Origin: Pseudolabrys taiwanensis
Lineage (GTDB): Bacteria > Pseudomonadota > Alphaproteobacteria > Rhizobiales > Xanthobacteraceae
Direction of reading: 5' to 3'
Assembly (NCBI RefSeq): GCF_003367395.1
Contig: NZ_CP031417.1
Location: 124,001 to 188,000, forward strand
Length of the DNA stretch: 64,000 bases
Shown: positions 43,521 to 51,528 of the stretch, in pieces
Position numbering within the stretch: the stretch's first letter is position 1
Layout of the letters: every line of letters begins with the position of its first letter
The notes under the pieces: model-generated
What the model was told of the DNA's origin: nothing
The model's input: only the letters and a program-made list of their open reading frames with translations
Databases searched by the model: none
Position numbers and translations under genes: made by a program

Positions 43521-43527
43521 GGTCGCC

Positions 43528-45024
43528 ATGAGCATTTCCTCGATTGGCTCGCAATCCGCTTCGGCTATTCAGATGCTGGTCCAGATGCGGGCGCAGCTCA
43601 ACGATCTGCAGCGGCAGATGAGCACCGGGCAGAAGTCGGATACCTATGCCGGCCTCGGACTTGGCCGCGGTCTCGCGATCGGCCTCCAAGCGCAGCTCTC
43701 GTCGGTCAGTGCCTATTCCGACACAATCACCAATGTCGGGACGCGTATCGGCATCATGCAGACCGCGCTGAACCGCGTCGGCGATATCGCCAACACGACG
43801 CGCTCGACGATCCTGCAGGCCAATGCCGCCGGCACCAGCGCCGGCACGCTGCAGGCGACGGCGCGTACGTCGCTGGACGAACTCGTCGGCCTGCTCAACA
43901 CGCAGTCCGGCGACCGCTATCTGTTCTCCGGTCGCGATACCGACAAGCCGGCCTTGGCCTCCATGACCGACATGCTTGACGGTCAGGGCTCGCGCGCCGG
44001 TCTCAAGCAGATCATCTCCGAGCGTCAGCAGGCCGATCTCGGTACGGCGGGCACCGGCCGGCTCACCGTCACGGCGCCGACCGCGACCTCGGTCAGCGTC
44101 GGCGACGAGGCCTCGCCTTTCGGCATCAAGCTGTCGTCGGCATCGTCGACCCTGTCGAACGCGACGGTCACGGGCCCGACCGGCACCCCGCCGTCGAACA
44201 TGACCGTGGACTTCACGGGCGTGCCGAACGAAGGCGATGCGCTCACCTTGCGCGTGACGCTGCCGGACGGCAGCACCGAGAACATCACCATGACGGCGAC
44301 CACCAAGTCGCCGCCGGGGAACGGTCAGTTCACCATCGGTGCGACGGCGGCCGACACGGCGGCGAACTTCCAGTCGTCGTTGAATACGACGATCGGCAAG
44401 TTCGCCCAGACGTCGTTGACGGCGGCCTCGGCGGTGCAGGCGTCTAACGAGTTTTTCAACGCGGACATCAACCATCCGCCGCTGCGCGTCGACGGCCCGC
44501 CGTTCGACAGCGCGACGGGCCTGGTAGCGGGCACCGCGGCCAACTCGGTCATCTGGTACACCGGCGAGGCAGGCTCCGACCCGGCCCGCGGAACGGCAAC
44601 CGCGCAGATCGACCGGTCGCTGTCGGTCGATTACGGCGTCCGCGCCAATGAGGAAGGCATTCGCGACATCGTCAAGAACGTCGCCACCTTGGCCGCGGTG
44701 AACATCAACTCGACCTCGCCCAATGCGGCCGACCTGAGCGCTGCCCTCAATAACCGCCTGACGGCGAGCTTGAGCAACAGCGATGGCGGACAGACGGTCG
44801 TGGATATCCAGGCCGAGCTTGCCGGCGCCCAGACGTCGATGACGGCCGCCAAGGCACGCCATCAGCAGACCTCGGCGACGGTCGGCGACTACTTGCAGCA
44901 GATCTCCGGCGTATCGAACGAGGAAGTCGCCGCACAGATCCTGGCGTTGCAGACGCGGATGCAGGCGTCGATGCAGACGACGGCGATGCTGTTCCAGACC
45001 AGCCTGGTGAATTACCTCAAATAG
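43528..45024 (+). CDS. flgL: Hook-associated protein FlgL (flagellin-like)
   Basis: A 498-residue flagellin-fold protein. The N-terminal helix (MSISSIGSQSASAIQMLVQM, LQRQMSTGQKSDTYAGLG) and C-terminal helix (AQILALQTRMQASMQTTAML) match FlgL/HAP3. It is about 180 residues longer than E. coli FlgL because of a variable middle region rich in Thr and Ser. Last gene before a strong terminator at 45048-45090. Confidence 0.88.
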   Translation: MSISSIGSQSASAIQMLVQMRAQLNDLQRQMSTGQKSDTYAGLGLGRGLAIGLQAQLSSVSAYSDTITNVGTRIGIMQTALNRVGDIANTTRSTILQANAAGTSAGTLQATARTSLDELVGLLNTQSGDRYLFSGRDTDKPALASMTDMLDGQGSRAGLKQIISERQQADLGTAGTGRLTVTAPTATSVSVGDEASPFGIKLSSASSTLSNATVTGPTGTPPSNMTVDFTGVPNEGDALTLRVTLPDGSTENITMTATTKSPPGNGQFTIGATAADTAANFQSSLNTTIGKFAQTSLTAASAVQASNEFFNADINHPPLRVDGPPFDSATGLVAGTAANSVIWYTGEAGSDPARGTATAQIDRSLSVDYGVRANEEGIRDIVKNVATLAAVNINSTSPNAADLSAALNNRLTASLSNSDGGQTVVDIQAELAGAQTSMTAAKARHQQTSATVGDYLQQISGVSNEEVAAQILALQTRMQASMQTTAMLFQTSLVNYLK

Positions 45025-45047
45025 CGGCTCTTCTTACGCCGCCGTCG

Positions 45048-45090
45048 AACGTCCGGAAGGCGCTTGGCGCTTTCCGGACGTTCTTTTTTT
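45048..45090 (+). terminator. Rho-independent terminator of flgE-flgK-flgL
   Basis: Long stem AACGTCCGGAAGGCGC pairing with GCGCTTTCCGGACGTT, loop TTG, then a T-rich run. Confidence 0.92.
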
Positions 45091-45126
45091 GCGCGGTGTT
45101 TGCCGATCAGGGCTGGCTTGGCGGCA

Positions 45127-45160
45127 TAAAAAAACCGCGGCAGAGAGCCGCGGTTTTCTT
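45127..45160 (-). terminator. Rho-independent terminator of flbT-flaF
   Basis: Stem AAAACCGCGGC / GCCGCGGTTTT, loop AGAGA, with an A run on the left (U tract on minus RNA) and TTTTCTTTT on the right. Confidence 0.85.
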
Positions 45161-45181
45161 TTCATCGCGAGGAGCCGACGG

Positions 45182-45550
45182 TCAGGCGGCGCGGTTCAGC
45201 AGGCCCGCCGCCAGTTCGCGGTTGATGTTGATGAGCGTGCCGAGGTTTTCCGGCTTCGGATTGGCCAGGACGGCGATCGTCTGCTTGAGCACGAAGAGGC
45301 CGAGATTGACGACGTTTTGACGCACGCCCACCGGCAACGGATTCTCCGGGCTGGTGGCCGAGGTCATGAAGATCGTCCAAAGCTTGCGGTTATTGAGAAG
45401 CGCGGCGTCGAGCTCAGAACGGCGGGCATCCCAGCCGTCACGGATCGCCTGCAGCCGCGCAGCCGCGTCGAGAAGCAGATCGGCTTCGCGTTCACGCGGG
45501 TTTGCGGTTTGTTGGGCGACCTGCCCGTACGCTTTCGCCGCGTGATGCAT
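45182..45550 (-). CDS. flaF: Flagellar biosynthesis regulator FlaF
   Basis: About 122 residues. It matches FlaF along its length (AAKAYGQVAQQTANPREREA, LLLDAAARLQAI, LLNNRKLWTIFMTSATSPEN, PLPVGVRQNVVNLGLFVLKQ). FlaF promotes flagellin synthesis and opposes FlbT in Caulobacter and rhizobia. The start codon lies inside the end of flbT, so translation is probably coupled. ATG 45556 gives two more residues. Confidence 0.94.
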   Translation of the reverse strand: MHHAAKAYGQVAQQTANPREREADLLLDAAARLQAIRDGWDARRSELDAALLNNRKLWTIFMTSATSPENPLPVGVRQNVVNLGLFVLKQTIAVLANPKPENLGTLININRELAAGLLNRAA

Positions 45551-45926
45551 TGTCAATCAGCTCCTTTTCGTACGCGATGAGCGCCTTGGCGCTCTTGAGC
45601 GCTTTGTACATTTCGTTGGCGAGGATGTGGTTGCTCACGTCGACGATATAGGGCCAGGCGCTCGGCGCAGCCTGAACGAGATCGTGCATGAGCGAGAAGT
45701 AGGTGGGGTGATGCACCGCCGGGTCGCGGGAGGTGTACATCAGCTGCACGACGAGATAGATCCGCTTGGCCGGGGTATCGGCCTGCGCTTTCGTCATGAT
45801 GTCTTTTTCGCGCAGGATCGGCGACTGGCCTTCAATCAAAAGCCGCGTGCGCTGGCCACCATTGGTGACCAGGCACTCGCCGAGAATAAATCTTTCGCCT
45901 GGCTTGAGCTCGACTTTGAGACCCAT
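45492..45926 (-). CDS. flbT: Flagellar biosynthesis repressor FlbT
   Basis: A 144-residue protein. MGLKVELKPGERFILGECLV is the FlbT N-terminus. FlbT destabilises flagellin mRNA by acting on its 5' leader when the hook is unfinished, coupling filament synthesis to hook completion. I use ATG 45926; GTG 45932 is only four bases from AGGAG. Its last 59 bases overlap flaF, and two flagellin genes lie just upstream, which is the expected arrangement. Confidence 0.94.
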   Translation of the reverse strand: MGLKVELKPGERFILGECLVTNGGQRTRLLIEGQSPILREKDIMTKAQADTPAKRIYLVVQLMYTSRDPAVHHPTYFSLMHDLVQAAPSAWPYIVDVSNHILANEMYKALKSAKALIAYEKELIDNASRGESVRAGRPTNRKPA

Positions 45927-46001
45927 AAGCACGCCGCTCCTTGCCGGGCTTCTTTGGTAAACCGTCCGACCTTAACGAACGGTTCTCGCGCGGCAATCCA
46001 A

Positions 46002-46817
46002 TTAGCTGAACAACTTCAGAACGTTCTGGTCGGCCTGCGAAGCCAGCGACAAGGCCGTCGTCGACAGCTGCTGGCGGGTCTGCAGGGCGAGCAGGTTCGC
46101 GCCTTCTTCGTTGCTGTCCGCCAGCGTCAGGTTGTCGGCGCCGGTGTTGAGCGTGTTGATCATCGCCTTGGTGAAGTCCTGGCGGATCTGCACGGTCTGC
46201 AGGTTCGAGCTCAGGGCTTGCGACTGCGAGCGGAGTTTGGTCAGCGCGGCGGTCAACTCGGTCGAAGCGGCGGTGATATCGGCCGACGTCGCCCAGCCGT
46301 TGGCCGAGGGGTTGACGGTGAGGTCGCCGCCCGTGGTGTCATTGACCGCCGTGATCGTGACCGACGATGTCGCGGACTCGTTCAAGGTGATGGTCAGGTC
46401 GTTGCCGCCGAGCAGGTTGACGCCGTTGATGCCGGCGTCGCCGGCAAGCTGGTCGATCTGCGAGCGGATCGAATCGAATTGGCTCGCGAGCGTCGCGCGC
46501 ACGTTGGTGTCGCCCGTCTGCTGCGCCTGGCTGGCCAGCGACTGAGCCGATTGCACCAGCTTGGTGATCGCCGTGATGCCGTTATTGGCGGCCTGGATGG
46601 TGTTGATGCCCGTCGACATGGTGTCGAGCAGCGCGTTCAGATCGTTCGCGCGCACGTTCAGGCTCTGGGCCGTGAAGTAGTTGATCGGGTTGTCGAGAGC
46701 CGAATTGACCCGGCGTCCGGTCGCGAGCTTGGTCTGAGTCGAGGTAATTAAATCGGACGTTTGTTGTAGCTGCAGCAGGTTCGAACGAACGCCTGCTGAA
46801 AGAACGATGTCACTCAT
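46002..46817 (-). CDS. Flagellin, copy 1
   Basis: A 271-residue short flagellin. N-terminus MSDIVLSAGVRSNLLQLQQT, LATGRRVNSALDNPINYFTA; C-terminus ANLLALQTRQQLSTTALSLA, SQADQNVLKLFS. The D0 and D1 helices are complete, and the middle is only a small domain. Nearly identical ends to copy 2 (46993-47805), with divergence in the centre (e.g. ITLNESATSSVTITAVNDTT), so the two arose by duplication. Short flagellins of this sort are typical of alphaproteobacteria. Confidence 0.95.
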   Translation of the reverse strand: MSDIVLSAGVRSNLLQLQQTSDLITSTQTKLATGRRVNSALDNPINYFTAQSLNVRANDLNALLDTMSTGINTIQAANNGITAITKLVQSAQSLASQAQQTGDTNVRATLASQFDSIRSQIDQLAGDAGINGVNLLGGNDLTITLNESATSSVTITAVNDTTGGDLTVNPSANGWATSADITAASTELTAALTKLRSQSQALSSNLQTVQIRQDFTKAMINTLNTGADNLTLADSNEEGANLLALQTRQQLSTTALSLASQADQNVLKLFS

Positions 46818-46937
46818 TGCTGGCTCCATGCCGGAAAATATCGCTGAACGGCGGGCCGATAGTGATTTATTAGGGTTGATAGAGGGTTAAAGGGCTCCTT
46901 TTTGGTAACCGGATATTAGCCATAATCGCCTTGTGAA

Positions 46938-46970
46938 TAAAAAAACGGCGGCCCGGAGGCCGCCGTTTTC
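46938..46970 (-). terminator. Rho-independent terminator of flagellin copy 2
   Basis: Perfect stem AAAACGGCGGCC / GGCCGCCGTTTT, loop CGGA, A run on the left. The two flagellin genes are therefore transcribed separately. Confidence 0.9.
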
Positions 46971-46992
46971 GGAAGTGTGTATGCCGGACGGC

Positions 46993-47805
46993 TTAGCCGA
47001 ACAGGCGGAGCACGTTCTGGTCGGCCTGCGAGGCGAGCGACAGAGCGGTCGTCGACAGCTGCTGGCGGGTCTGCAGGGCGAGCAGGTTGGCGCCTTCCTC
47101 GTTGGAGTCGGCGAGGGTGAGGGCGTCCGAACCGGCCTGCAGCGTGTTGATCATCGCCTTGGTGAAGTCCTGGCGGATCTGCACGGTCGACAGGTTCGAG
47201 CTCAGGGTCTGCGACTGCGAACGAAGGGTCGACAACGCGGCCGTGAGGTCCGTGCCAGCGGTGGTGATGTCCGCGGTGGCGGCCCAGCTGTTGGCGGCGG
47301 CGTTGATGGCCAGACCGGTCGAGGTGTCGGTCACGCCGCTGACCGTCGTGCTCGAGGTCGCCGTCTCGTTCAGCGTAACCGTGAGGTTGTCGCCGTTGAG
47401 CAGGTTGGTGCCGTTGAAGCCGGCGTCGCCCGCGAGCTGGTCGATCTGAGTACGGATCGCATCGAACTGCGAGGACAGGCTGGCGCGGGTGGCGGTATCC
47501 GACGTCTGCTGGGCCTGGCTGACCAGCGACTGGGCCGACTGGACCAGCTTGGTGATCGCCGTGATGCCGTTGTTGGCGGCCTGAATGGTGTTGATGCCGG
47601 TGGACATGGCATCGAGCAGGTTGTTCAGGTCGCTGGCACGGTTATCGAGGCCCTGCGCCGTGAAGAAATTGTTGGCGTTGTCGAGGGCCGAGTTGACGCG
47701 CTTGCCGGTGGCGAGCTTGGTCTGGGTGGAGGTGATCAGGTCCGAAGTCTGCTGCAGCTGAAGCAGGTTCGAACGGACGCCTGCGGAGAGAACGATCTGA
47801 GACAT
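46993..47805 (-). CDS. Flagellin, copy 2
   Basis: A 270-residue short flagellin. MSQIVLSAGVRSNLLQLQQT, LATGKRVNSALDNANNFFTA, C-terminus SQADQNVLRLFG. It is paralogous to copy 1, with the same D0/D1 and a different small central part. It has its own terminator and a separate upstream region holding two small hairpins. Filament made of mixed flagellins is likely. Confidence 0.95.
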   Translation of the reverse strand: MSQIVLSAGVRSNLLQLQQTSDLITSTQTKLATGKRVNSALDNANNFFTAQGLDNRASDLNNLLDAMSTGINTIQAANNGITAITKLVQSAQSLVSQAQQTSDTATRASLSSQFDAIRTQIDQLAGDAGFNGTNLLNGDNLTVTLNETATSSTTVSGVTDTSTGLAINAAANSWAATADITTAGTDLTAALSTLRSQSQTLSSNLSTVQIRQDFTKAMINTLQAGSDALTLADSNEEGANLLALQTRQQLSTTALSLASQADQNVLRLFG

Positions 47806-47828
47806 CTTACGCTACCTTTCTGGTCACA

Positions 47829-47864
47829 GTGCCGTACTGGCAACTACGTCGATCCGTTGGATCG
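47829..47864 (-). promoter_or_regulatory. Two small hairpins in the leader of flagellin copy 2
   Basis: CGATCC-GTT-GGATCG at 47850-47864 is a perfect inverted repeat; TGCC-gtac-TGGCA at about 47831-47843 is a second. Both lie 25-60 bases before the start codon on the transcript. They could be the target of FlbT or affect mRNA stability. Inference only. Confidence 0.35.
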
Positions 47865-48040
47865 GCCGATGTCTTCTCACGTAGCCTCCAAATGCGCCGT
47901 AAAAGAACGTGGTTAACGAGTTCTCGTTTCTCTAAGGGGATGGCCCGTATTTAATTCAGTTTATGAAATATCTTGGGGCTCGGCTTTCGACCGGTCGTTC
48001 GCTTGCCGTCGCGAGGGGAGCAACAGAGTGAACGCTTTGC

Positions 48041-48069
48041 TAACGGTTGATTTTTGTTAACGGTCGATT
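48041..48069. repeat. Short direct repeat TAACGGTYGATT before the novel flagellar-locus gene
   Basis: TAACGGTTGATT at 48041-48052 and TAACGGTCGATT at 48058-48069, 17 bp from start to start. About 1.6 helical turns apart; possible operator for the gene at 48100. Confidence 0.35.
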
Positions 48070-48099
48070 GGTAGGGTGGCGCGATCCGAGGTGCCAACC

Positions 48100-48783
48100 A
48101 TGTCTTCCGTCTCTTCCTCGTCCTTGTTGAACAGCTCAAGCAAGCCGAACTGGCTCGCCGACGCCATGACGTCGATAAAGAATTCGCAGAACCCGGGCGG
48201 TCTCATCGGCATGCTGCAGAATGCCGGCAACGGCAGCGTCAGCTCGTTCCTCAGCGCGACCTCGGCCTTCGCCAACAATATGGCGACGATCACCACAAGC
48301 AACGTGACCAATACGTCGAGCTTCTATGCGCAGCTCGCCTCCCAGGCGCTTCAGAAGCGCCAGGACGAGCAGATGCAGAAGATGATAACCGAGCTGCAGC
48401 GCCAGCAGAACACGGTCAAGCCGAAGAATGTGCTCGACACCTACATCTATTTCGACAACGGCGCGTCGTTGAACACGGATACCAACGTGATGACGATGTC
48501 GGATGGCACGCAGATCGACGCAATCACGGGCGTCAAGGTGATCGACCCGTCCTACATGATCCAGATGCCGAACGGCGCCTATCTCGACACCAAGAACAAC
48601 ATCCTGACCATGCCGGACGGTACGGAGTACGACACCGTCACGGGCTTGAAGATCAAGGATTTGAAGGCGCTGAATAACACGCCGTCATCGGACTCGACGT
48701 CGAACGATACGACGCCGACGGATGGCGCAACGTCGGATCCGGCACCGCAGGATACGACCCAAGATCCTACAACGACCGGCTGA
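48100..48783 (+). CDS. Unknown flagellar-locus protein with a twofold internal repeat
   Basis: A 227-residue protein with no signal peptide and no family I recognise. Residues 1-75 are Ser/Asn-rich helical; 75-105 may be coiled coil (QKRQDEQMQKMITELQRQQN). Two copies of a 37-residue unit follow (GASLNTDTNVMTMSDGTQID, AITGVKV; then GAYLDTKNNILTMPDGTEYD, TVTGLKI), and the Thr/Asp/Ser-rich tail has no structure. Such N-terminal Ser-rich and low-complexity features can mark secreted flagellar export substrates. Position between flagellins and flgI suggests a flagellar part or assembly role. Ribosome site GAGG nine bases before ATG 48100. Confidence 0.75.
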   Translation: MSSVSSSSLLNSSSKPNWLADAMTSIKNSQNPGGLIGMLQNAGNGSVSSFLSATSAFANNMATITTSNVTNTSSFYAQLASQALQKRQDEQMQKMITELQRQQNTVKPKNVLDTYIYFDNGASLNTDTNVMTMSDGTQIDAITGVKVIDPSYMIQMPNGAYLDTKNNILTMPDGTEYDTVTGLKIKDLKALNNTPSSDSTSNDTTPTDGATSDPAPQDTTQDPTTTG

Positions 48784-49243
48784 CCGCCAGCGGCTGGCTG
48801 GCCTTCGGCCCCGGCGTATTAGCGCGGCCAGTCGCGCCATAGGTCGACGGCACCTGCTTGCGCGCCAACTCACCGGACACGCCGCGGATGATGCCCTCGG
48901 ACACTGCATGCGCGGTGGCCAATACGGTGAGATTCTTCCTCAAGACGCTATGGAAGGTCTCGTGTCGCAGGCGGAGCGCCTCAAGTGCATTCGGCATCAC
49001 CCGCTCGACGATCGCTTGCGCCGCCCGCATGCGCGCGCTTTCCAAGGCGTAGCGGCGGGACAGCGCGATCTTCGCGTCGCTCAGACGCACGGCCTCGCGC
49101 AAGTGACCGGCACGGACCTGTGCGGTCTCTTGTTCGACCGTCCGCAGCAGATCGTCGAGGATGGCGTTCAGGTCCGCCACAACGCGCTCGGCATTGTCTT
49201 CGGTAACGGCTACGGCTGTTTGGTCTGCAGATTGTTCGGTCAC
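48767..49243 (-). CDS. FlgN-like flagellar export chaperone
   Basis: A 158-residue helical protein. Its pattern (NAILDDLLRTVEQETAQVRA, AVRLSDAKIALSRRYALESA) resembles FlgN, the chaperone of FlgK and FlgL, and it is the last gene of the flgI-flgJ operon; its start overlaps the preceding stop by four bases. The 3' end overlaps that of the convergent unknown gene by 17 bp. Sequence similarity of FlgN proteins is low, so this is a moderate call. Confidence 0.7.
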   Translation of the reverse strand: MTEQSADQTAVAVTEDNAERVVADLNAILDDLLRTVEQETAQVRAGHLREAVRLSDAKIALSRRYALESARMRAAQAIVERVMPNALEALRLRHETFHSVLRKNLTVLATAHAVSEGIIRGVSGELARKQVPSTYGATGRANTPGPKASQPLAVSRSL

Positions 49244-49566
49244 GTACTGGCCTCCTGGTGGGCGATCAGGCTGCGATAGACCTGATCGGCGATGCCGATG
49301 CCGCCGGATTTGGCGATCGTCCTTGCGAACTGGTCGGTCAGCATGGAGCGCCAGACGCCGGTCGCTCCCTGACCGCCCATGGGACCGTCGCCGTTGAGGC
49401 CGGTGAACATGTGCTGGAACATCGAGTTGAGAAACATGGCTTCGAAGTCTTGGGCCTTGCTGCGGGCTTTGGCTTCGGTGTTGGCCGAGAGCTTCCCGGG
49501 CGCCTTCGTCGCCAGAAGATCGGTGGCGCTAAGGCCGGGCGCGGTAAGGGATGCGGCGTTGGCCAT
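49240..49566 (-). CDS. Rod-binding protein, FlgJ N-terminal-type
   Basis: A 108-residue protein with SKAQDFEAMFLNSMFQHMFT, WRSMLTDQFARTIAKSGGIG and IADQVYRSL, which is the rod-binding domain of FlgJ. The muramidase domain of gammaproteobacterial FlgJ is missing, as is usual in alphaproteobacteria, where a separate enzyme cuts the peptidoglycan. The ATG overlaps the flgI stop codon by one base (TAATG), so translation is coupled. Confidence 0.9.
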   Translation of the reverse strand: MANAASLTAPGLSATDLLATKAPGKLSANTEAKARSKAQDFEAMFLNSMFQHMFTGLNGDGPMGGQGATGVWRSMLTDQFARTIAKSGGIGIADQVYRSLIAHQEAST

Positions 49567-50678
49567 TACATCACCTCGATGTCGGCTTGGATCGCGCCGG
49601 CGGCCTTGATCGCCTGCAGGATGGCGATCATGTCGCGCGGACCGATGCCGAGGGCATTCAGGCCGTCGACGAGCTGTTGCAACGACACGCCGTCCTTCAC
49701 CACCGCCAGCCGCTTGCCGTCCTCCTGGACGCCGATGCGGGTGCGCGGCACGACTTGGGTGGTACCACCGCGCGAGAACGGCTGCGGCTGACTGACCTGC
49801 GGCGTCTCGCTGATGCTGACCGTAAGGTTGCCTTGGGCGACTGCCACCATGGATACGCGGACGTCGCGGCCCATGACGATGACGCCGGAGCGCTCGTCGA
49901 TCACGATCTTGGCCGAGAGGTCCGGCTCGACCTGCAACTGCTCGACTTCGGTCAGAAGCTTCACCACGTTGCCACGGTAGGGCACCGGCACCGTGATGCC
50001 GACGGTCGAGGGATCGAGCGGCTCCGCCGTCGGTGCGCCAATGAAGTCGTTGATGGCGGCGGCGATGCGCTTGGCGGTGGTGAAGTCCGGATTGCGCAGC
50101 GCCATGCGCAGCTGGCTCTGCCGGTTCAAGTTGAACTCGATCTCACGCTCGATCAGCGCGCCGTTCGAGATGCGTCCGACCGTCGGCACGCCGCGCACGA
50201 TCTTGGCGGCTTCGCCTTCGGCCTGGAAGCCGCTGATGGCCACCGAGCCTTGCGCGACGGCGTAGACGTTGCCATCCGCGCCGAGCAGGGGCGTGACCAG
50301 CAGGGTGCCGCCTTGCAGGCTCTTGGAGTCGCCGAGCGCCGACACGGTGATGTCGATGCGCGTGCCCTGCGTCGCGAAGGCCGGTAGGTTGGCGGTCACC
50401 ATCACGGCCGCGACGTTGCCCGTGCGCAGCGTCTGGCCGCGGACGTTCACACCGAGTCGTTCCAGCATCGCTTGCAGCGACTGCTTGGTGAAAGGGATGT
50501 TGTTGAGCGTATCGCCGGTGCCGTTGAGACCGACCACCAAGCCGTAGCCGATGAGCTGGTTCTGACGAACGCCTTCAATATTGGCGAGATCTTTGATGCG
50601 CGAAGCCGCCCCGGCGCCACCAGGTAGAAACACGGCCATAGCTACCGCCAAGAAGGCGGCACGAAGGGTCTTCGTCAT
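49566..50678 (-). CDS. flgI: Flagellar P-ring protein FlgI
   Basis: A 370-residue periplasmic protein. A signal peptide (MTKTLRAAFLAVAMAVFLPG) is followed by ASRIKDLANIEGVRQNQLIG, YGLVVGLNGTGDTLNNIPFT and QSLQAMLERLGVNV, family signatures. FlgI forms the P ring around the rod. The C-terminal QADIEVM is typical. I start at 50678 (MTKTLRAAF); the frame is open to 50711. First gene of flgI-flgJ-flgN, with a sigma-54-type element 41 bp upstream. Confidence 0.96.
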   Translation of the reverse strand: MTKTLRAAFLAVAMAVFLPGGAGAASRIKDLANIEGVRQNQLIGYGLVVGLNGTGDTLNNIPFTKQSLQAMLERLGVNVRGQTLRTGNVAAVMVTANLPAFATQGTRIDITVSALGDSKSLQGGTLLVTPLLGADGNVYAVAQGSVAISGFQAEGEAAKIVRGVPTVGRISNGALIEREIEFNLNRQSQLRMALRNPDFTTAKRIAAAINDFIGAPTAEPLDPSTVGITVPVPYRGNVVKLLTEVEQLQVEPDLSAKIVIDERSGVIVMGRDVRVSMVAVAQGNLTVSISETPQVSQPQPFSRGGTTQVVPRTRIGVQEDGKRLAVVKDGVSLQQLVDGLNALGIGPRDMIAILQAIKAAGAIQADIEVM

Positions 50679-50718
50679 CACTGCTCCCCAATGTGACGTA
50701 TGACTTTCCATGACCTAT

Positions 50719-50733
50719 GCGAGGCGCGTGCCA
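50719..50733 (-). promoter_or_regulatory. Sigma-54-type promoter of flgI operon
   Basis: On the minus strand TGGCACGCGCCTCGC matches TGGCAC-N5-TTGC with one mismatch (T to C in the -12 part; the GC is kept). Predicted transcript start near 50707, about 30 bases before the flgI ATG. Confidence 0.7.
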
Positions 50734-50849
50734 CGCGGCCGGCGCCCTTTAAAGTATTGGTATTGCTGTATTTTTCTGATTCGACCGGACCTGGGCGCGT
50801 CGCGCTGACTCGGCACAAACCGACGTATCCCGGCAGTTTTTGCCGGGCA

Positions 50850-50868
50850 TTTACCGGTTGTTAACCAT
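50850..50868 (+). promoter_or_regulatory. CtrA box upstream of fliX
   Basis: TTTA-CCGGTTG-TTAACCAT: TTAA-N7-TTAAC with one mismatch in the first half and an exact second half. It lies 63 bp before the fliX start. Confidence 0.6.
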
Positions 50869-50930
50869 AGGGGCCGCACTGTGCAGGTGCTTGGGGGACC
50901 GACAACAAGCCGGGCTGGGGATACTCTACA

Positions 50931-51341
50931 ATGCGTGTCTATGGGCCGAACGGTACCGCGCTGGCAAATGCGCCGGCGTCCGCTCGCCGCACTGCATCCG
51001 GCACCTTCACGGTCAGCGAGCAGGAAACCCCGCGCAGCGCCGGCGCCGCGGTGTCGCTCCGCGCGATCTCCACGGTCGACGCGCTGATCGCCCTCCAGGG
51101 AGTCGATGACCCCACCGAGCGCAAGAAGCGGTCGGTCGCCAAGGGGCGGAACGCCCTCGATATGCTCGATAGTCTGAAGGTGGCGCTGCTCGACGGCAGT
51201 GTCGACCAGTCGACGCTTGCCCGCCTCAAGGTGGCGGCCGAAGGCCTGACCGAAGAATCGGGCGATCCGGGCCTCGACGAGGTGCTGAGCGCCATCGACC
51301 TGCGCGTCGCTGTGGAACTGGCCAAAGCCGGCATTCGCTAG
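50931..51341 (+). CDS. fliX: Flagellar assembly regulator FliX
   Basis: A 136-residue protein matching FliX (MRVYGPNGTALANAPASARR; ISTVDALIALQGVDDPTERK; RNALDMLDSLKVALLDGSVD). In Caulobacter FliX senses completion of the early basal body and controls the sigma-54 activator FlbD. This fits the sigma-54-type promoters before flgE, flgI and flgF in this window. It is divergent from flgI with about 250 bp between starts; a CtrA-type box precedes it. flbD itself is not in the window. Confidence 0.92.
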   Translation: MRVYGPNGTALANAPASARRTASGTFTVSEQETPRSAGAAVSLRAISTVDALIALQGVDDPTERKKRSVAKGRNALDMLDSLKVALLDGSVDQSTLARLKVAAEGLTEESGDPGLDEVLSAIDLRVAVELAKAGIR

Positions 51342-51528
51342 CCGCCCAAGGCTGAGGCGGCGGCGCCCAAAAATCCATCAAGTCATTGGAATGTCATAAT
51401 AATTTTGCGCAAGAGTCGCGCACAGTCCCATATTGTCGCGCGCGTGGCGCACGTATATAAGCCAGCCGCACCTGGGAGGGTGAAGCGGCGATAACGAAAG
51501 AAATAAGAATACAGGGAGTTGGTGGGAC

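Noticed and set aside
50830..50849. CCCGGCAGTTTTTGCCGGG as a sigma-54 promoter of fliX
   Set aside because: The GG and GC elements are eight bases apart in place of ten, and the sequence is better explained as a hairpin. A CtrA-type box next to it fits fliX better.
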